Assembly (NCBI RefSeq): GCF_014648875.1 | Contig: NZ_BMRY01000002.1 | Coordinates: 434,001 to 498,000, forward strand | Length of the DNA: 64,000 nucleotides | Reading direction: 5' to 3' | Source: Streptomyces parvus | GTDB lineage: Bacteria; Actinomycetota; Actinomycetes; Streptomycetales; Streptomycetaceae | Part shown: piece by piece, positions 61,192 to 64,000 of the stretch | How the letters are laid out: each line of letters starts with the position of its first letter | Position numbering within the stretch: position 1 is the first letter of the stretch | Position numbers and translations under genes: made by a program | Notes under the pieces: model-generated | What the model was told of the DNA's origin: nothing | Database searches by the model: none | Seen by the model: the letters and a program-made list of their open reading frames with translations, nothing else

Positions 61192-62394
61192 TCACCCCCG
61201 CAGCACCAGCACCTGCCCCGCCACCACCAGCAGCACCTGCTCGCACTCGGCCGCCACCGCCGCGTTCAGCCGCCCCAGCTCGTCCCGGAACCGCCGCCCC
61301 GCCGCCGTCGCCGGGACCACCCCCGACCCCACCTCGTTGGTCACCAGCACCACCGGCCGCCGGGTCCCGCGCACCGCGGCGACCAGCTCCGCGACCCGCT
61401 CCCGCAACGCCGCCTCGCCACCGTCGTGCCACCGCTCGTCCTCCCAGGCCCCCACCCGGTCCATCGCGTCGGTCAGCCACAGCGACAGGCAGTCGATCAG
61501 CAACGGAGGCCCGTCCGCCCCCAGCAGCTCGGCGAGCTCGCAGGTCTCCTCGGTCCGCCAGGCGCCCGGCCTGCGCTCCCGGTGCAGTCCGATCCGGGCC
61601 GCCCACTCCGGGTCCCCGTCGCGGCGGCCGCCGGTCGCCACGTACACCACCTCCGGGAACGTCTCCAGGCGCTGCTCCGCCTCCAGCGACTTCCCCGACC
61701 GGGCGCCCCCCGTCACCAGCACCCGGCGCGGCACGTCCGGCACCGCGTGGTACTCGCCCACCACCAGCGTCGTCCCGTCCGGCACCGCCCGCGCCCCGGC
61801 CGCCGCGAGCCGCCGCTCCAGCGCCGGGCCCGGCGGGGCGTCGTGGTCCAGGTGGACCGCGATCACCTCGGTCGTCGGGCCCACCGCCCCGGCCGCCCGC
61901 AGCCGGGCCACCGCGTCGGGGCGCCCGATTACATCGAGGACGACCATCTCGTACGGCCGCTCCATCCGCTCGGGCAGCCCGGCGGGGGCGGCGCCCGGCG
62001 GCAGGTACAGCAGCCGCTCGCCCTCCGGGGAGGTCACCTCGTACCCGGTCCCCGGCGCGTCCATCGCCACCGCCCGCACCCGGTGCCCGCTGATCAGCGT
62101 CAGGACCTGACCGTCCGGGACCCGCCCGGCGGGCGGCAGCGGGGCGGGCAGTTCGACGGCGGGCCCGTCGTGCGGGTGGGTCAGCAGCACCTGGCGGACC
62201 GCGCCCAGCGAACGCCCCGCACGGGCGGCCGCGAACATCGCGCCGGGGGTGAGGTCCAGCAGCAGCGCGTCGTCGACCAGCAACGCCGTCGCGGCCCGCG
62301 CCCACGGGCCGCGGGCCGACGCGCAGACCGCACAGGGGCAGGAGGGGCGCGGCAGCCCGTCGGGGGCTCCGGTGCCGAGCAGTGTCAGTTCCAC
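61192..62394 (-). CDS. cobU: Metallo-beta-lactamase-like domain fused to CobU adenosylcobinamide kinase/guanylyltransferase
   Basis: 400 residues. The C-terminal 175 residues are CobU: P-loop VLVTGGARSGKSLEAEQRL near 225, ATGGRRDGDPEWAARIGLHRERRP with the His that forms the GMP intermediate, LLIDCLSLWLTDAM and VLVTNEVGSGVVPAT. It makes adenosylcobinamide-GDP. The N-terminal 215 residues resemble the PhnP branch of the metallo-beta-lactamase fold (LTLLGTGAPDGLP, CPCAVC, THPHDGPAV, HLDHDAPPG), but the HxHxDH zinc motif is degenerate. This layout is usual in Streptomyces, whereas CobU alone is usual elsewhere. Confidence 0.94.
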   Translation of the reverse strand: MELTLLGTGAPDGLPRPSCPCAVCASARGPWARAATALLVDDALLLDLTPGAMFAAARAGRSLGAVRQVLLTHPHDGPAVELPAPLPPAGRVPDGQVLTLISGHRVRAVAMDAPGTGYEVTSPEGERLLYLPPGAAPAGLPERMERPYEMVVLDVIGRPDAVARLRAAGAVGPTTEVIAVHLDHDAPPGPALERRLAAAGARAVPDGTTLVVGEYHAVPDVPRRVLVTGGARSGKSLEAEQRLETFPEVVYVATGGRRDGDPEWAARIGLHRERRPGAWRTEETCELAELLGADGPPLLIDCLSLWLTDAMDRVGAWEDERWHDGGEAALRERVAELVAAVRGTRRPVVLVTNEVGSGVVPATAAGRRFRDELGRLNAAVAAECEQVLLVVAGQVLVLRG

Positions 62395-62472
62395 ACCTTG
62401 ATCCTCCCGTGTCCCCGCTCAGGCTGCCCGCCCGGCTAGGCTTCGGGCAGCAACGTGACCCAGGAGGCGGAC

Positions 62473-62682
62473 ATGGCGTGGACGTGGCGGTTCGAGAAGT
62501 CCGACGGTACGGAGACGGAGCCGGCGCTGCAGCCGGAGGAGTTCACCACCCAGGGCGACGCGGAGTCCTGGATCGGTGAGTACTGGAAAGAGCTCCTGGA
62601 GGGCGGTGCCGCACAGGTGACGCTCTTCGAGGACACCACCAAGATCTACGGCCCGATGAGCCTGCAGGCCGACGGCGCCTGA
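62473..62682 (+). CDS. Conserved small acidic protein, 69 aa
   Basis: ATG 62473 follows AGGAGG (62462-62467) by 5 bases; the in-frame ATG-like start 18 bases earlier lies inside that site. The peptide is acidic and single-domain: TWRFEKSDGTETEPALQPEEF, then AESWIGEYWKELLEGGAAQVTLFEDTTKIYGPMSL. It is widespread in Streptomyces but has no assigned function. It is divergent from cobU and converges on the protease gene through a strong hairpin. Confidence 0.85.
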   Translation: MAWTWRFEKSDGTETEPALQPEEFTTQGDAESWIGEYWKELLEGGAAQVTLFEDTTKIYGPMSLQADGA

Positions 62683-62695
62683 CACGCGAGCGGTC

Positions 62696-62733
62696 GAGAG
62701 GGGCGGTACGGGCGAACCCGTACCGCCCCTCTC
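62696..62733. terminator. Bidirectional terminator, 17-bp stem with CGAA loop
   Basis: Arms 62696-62712 and 62717-62733 are perfect 17-bp complements around CGAA, between the convergent 69-residue gene and the protease gene. Confidence 0.92.
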
Positions 62734-62748
62734 GGACTCCGGGAAGGG

Positions 62749-63837
62749 TCAGATCTCCCCGAGCGTGACCTCCGCCGTCCGGCTGTCGCCGTCCCGCGTG
62801 TACGTCACGGTCACCTTCTCGCCCGGCTTCTCGCCCGCCAGCGCCTCGGAGAGCGAGGTGATCGTGGTGACCTCGGCGTCCCCGACCTTCGTGATGGTGT
62901 CCCCGGGCCGCAGCCCCGCGTCGGCCGCCGCGCCGCCCCGCTCCACGCTGACCAGCGCCACCCCGGCCGGGCGGTAGTTGTCGTCGACGACCGTGCGGCC
63001 GGTGATGTTGAGCGCCGCCCGGCCCGAGTCGGTGACCTTGCCGTCCTTGATGATCTGGTCGGCGACCGTACGCACCATCGAGACGGGGATCGCGAAGCCG
63101 ATGCCGGGGGCCGCGCTGTCGCCCATCTGCGGGTCGGTCGCGGCCAGGGTCGGAATGCCGATCACCTGGCTGTCGAGGTTCACCAGCGCACCGCCGCTGT
63201 TGCCCGGGTTGATCGCCGCGGACGTCTGCACCATGTTGGCGATCGTCGCGCCCGTGCCACCGCCCGACCGGCTCTCGCTCACCGTCCGGCCGAGCGCGGA
63301 GACGATGCCCTGGGTGACGCTGCTGGACAGGCCCAGCGGCGAGCCCATCGCCAGTACGATCTGCCCGACCTCGACCTTCTCCGCGTCGCCGAACTCCGCG
63401 GCCCGCAGCCCGTCCGGCACCTCGTCGAGCTTGATCACGGCCAGGTCCTGCTCCGGGTAGGAGGAGACCAGCGAGGCGTTCAGCACCGCCTCCCCGGTGG
63501 CGACGCTGACCTTGAACGTCTTCTCGTCACCGACCACATGGGCGTTGGTGACGATGTGCCCCTTGTCGTCGTACACGATGCCGGAGCCGAGCCCCTCCGA
63601 GGCGTCGATCTGCACCACCGACGGCAGTACGTCGTTGATGACGCCCTGGTAGGCGTTCTCCAGATCGTCGGGGGCGCGCTTCACCGCACCCTGCGCCGTA
63701 CCCGACGCACTGGCCTCGGGGGCCGGGGCCGCCGGACCCGTACCGGAGCAGCCGCCCGCCAGGGCGAGGGCGCAGACGGCCGCGGACAGGGGGAGCAGCA
63801 GCCTGCGCGCCCGGCTGCGGGAGGGGTGAGAGTCCAT
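62749..63837 (-). CDS. HtrA/DegP-like serine protease, lipoprotein, with PDZ domain
   Basis: 362 residues. Basic start MDSHPSRSRARRLLLPLSA, hydrophobic core and AGGCS form a lipoprotein-like signal. A trypsin-like S1C domain follows: catalytic His in IVTNAHVVGDE, Asp in DLAVIKLDEV and Ser in NPGNSGGALVNLD. The C-terminal PDZ domain begins near residue 270 (VDDNYRPAGVALVSVERGGAAADAGLRPGDTITKVGD). It likely degrades misfolded envelope proteins. Only one PDZ domain is present, as in DegS-type proteins. Confidence 0.94.
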   Translation of the reverse strand: MDSHPSRSRARRLLLPLSAAVCALALAGGCSGTGPAAPAPEASASGTAQGAVKRAPDDLENAYQGVINDVLPSVVQIDASEGLGSGIVYDDKGHIVTNAHVVGDEKTFKVSVATGEAVLNASLVSSYPEQDLAVIKLDEVPDGLRAAEFGDAEKVEVGQIVLAMGSPLGLSSSVTQGIVSALGRTVSESRSGGGTGATIANMVQTSAAINPGNSGGALVNLDSQVIGIPTLAATDPQMGDSAAPGIGFAIPVSMVRTVADQIIKDGKVTDSGRAALNITGRTVVDDNYRPAGVALVSVERGGAAADAGLRPGDTITKVGDAEVTTITSLSEALAGEKPGEKVTVTYTRDGDSRTAEVTLGEI

Positions 63838-63908
63838 GTCCGAAAGTCTCGTGGCGGGCCCGTTCGGGTGCCCGTGCTGATGGGCCGAACGGGCCTGCCG
63901 GCCTCCGG

Positions 63909-64000
63909 CTAGCCGCGCACCCCGCACAGATGCAGCAGCGCCGCCACACCCCGGTACGGGTCGGTCCGCCCGGCCCGGTCCTCCAGGGTGAGGACCCGCT
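63909..64000 (-). CDS. C-terminal end of a gene running out of the window
   Basis: The minus strand from base 63998 down to the TAG at 63909-63911 encodes 29 residues starting RVLTLEDRAGRTDPYRGVA and ending HLCGVRG. Third positions are almost all G or C, so it is coding. Its start lies beyond base 64000. It ends 71 bases before the protease start, so the two may be one operon. The fragment is too short to identify. Confidence 0.6.
   Translation of the reverse strand, partial: RVLTLEDRAGRTDPYRGVAALLHLCGVRG

Noticed and set aside
57306..62472. Cobalamin riboswitch upstream of cob genes
   Set aside because: No B12-box pattern (GCCACTG) with the expected context was seen upstream of cobS, cobT or cobU.
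1..64000. CRISPR arrays, tRNA or rRNA genes, transposases, integrases or attachment sites
   Set aside because: None seen. The short periodic repeats found have no spacer structure and are not CRISPR.

Overview
The window is high-GC actinobacterial chromosome, almost certainly Streptomyces. Nearly every third codon position is G or C, GTG starts are common, and the gene content and order are typical of that genus: glnII and glnA with GlnR-type boxes, an NsdA-like TPR regulator, an amylopullulanase and DUF1996/DUF2470/DUF4191/DUF4240 proteins. I saw no tRNA, rRNA, insertion sequence, prophage or CRISPR array.

Layout. Bases 1-6.6 kb hold secreted starch degradation: the end of an alpha-amylase with a CBM20 starch-binding domain, then a 1772-residue enzyme carrying two complete GH13 domains. 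From 6.7-21 kb come regulators and small metabolic genes: a STAND ATPase without its usual DNA-binding domain, an iron-box DUF2470 gene, a three-gene oxidoreductase/hydrolase/TetR operon, a methyltransferase, a lipoprotein, a DUF1996 secreted protein, a divergent AhpD-like/MarR pair, and a two-component system divergent from an MMPL transporter. From 21-24.4 kb there is an OmpR-type DNA-binding protein preceded by an unannotated 46-codon cysteine-containing small ORF, and glnII. From 24.4-26.1 kb lies the least understood locus: a vWA protein with a TROVE/Ro60-like helical N-terminus coupled to an ARPP-2-like protein. They are separated by a 68-bp tandem duplication that creates a 23-codon ORF with GTGA overlaps at both ends. 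From 26.3-36 kb is an accessory stretch of small genes: Gfo/Idh dehydrogenase, MocR regulator and CMD protein, ArsC/Spx-like, D-aminopeptidase, CPT-like kinase, GNAT, a zinc-finger protein, a cupin and a helical-repeat protein.

From 36 to 62 kb is an old actinobacterial core block: glnA, RDD, DUF4191, lipA, lipB, a TIGR01777 epimerase, the PDH E1/E2/E3 genes, pepA and cobS/cobT/cobU. Mycobacterium tuberculosis keeps much of the same order around Rv2207-Rv2220. The block makes biochemical sense: LipB and LipA make the lipoyl cofactor carried by the twin lipoyl domains of the E2 protein, which works with AceE and Lpd. CobU, CobT and CobS complete the nucleotide-loop arm of cobalamin. The window ends with a lipoprotein HtrA-like protease and the last 29 codons of another gene.

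Regulatory signals found by eye include two GlnR boxes (glnII, glnA), a DmdR/IdeR-type iron box, a palindrome over the aceE promoter, a palindrome centred on the marR start codon, and about a dozen strong hairpin terminators. Several intergenic regions carry strictly periodic short tandem repeats (11, 19, 27-29 and 68 bp).
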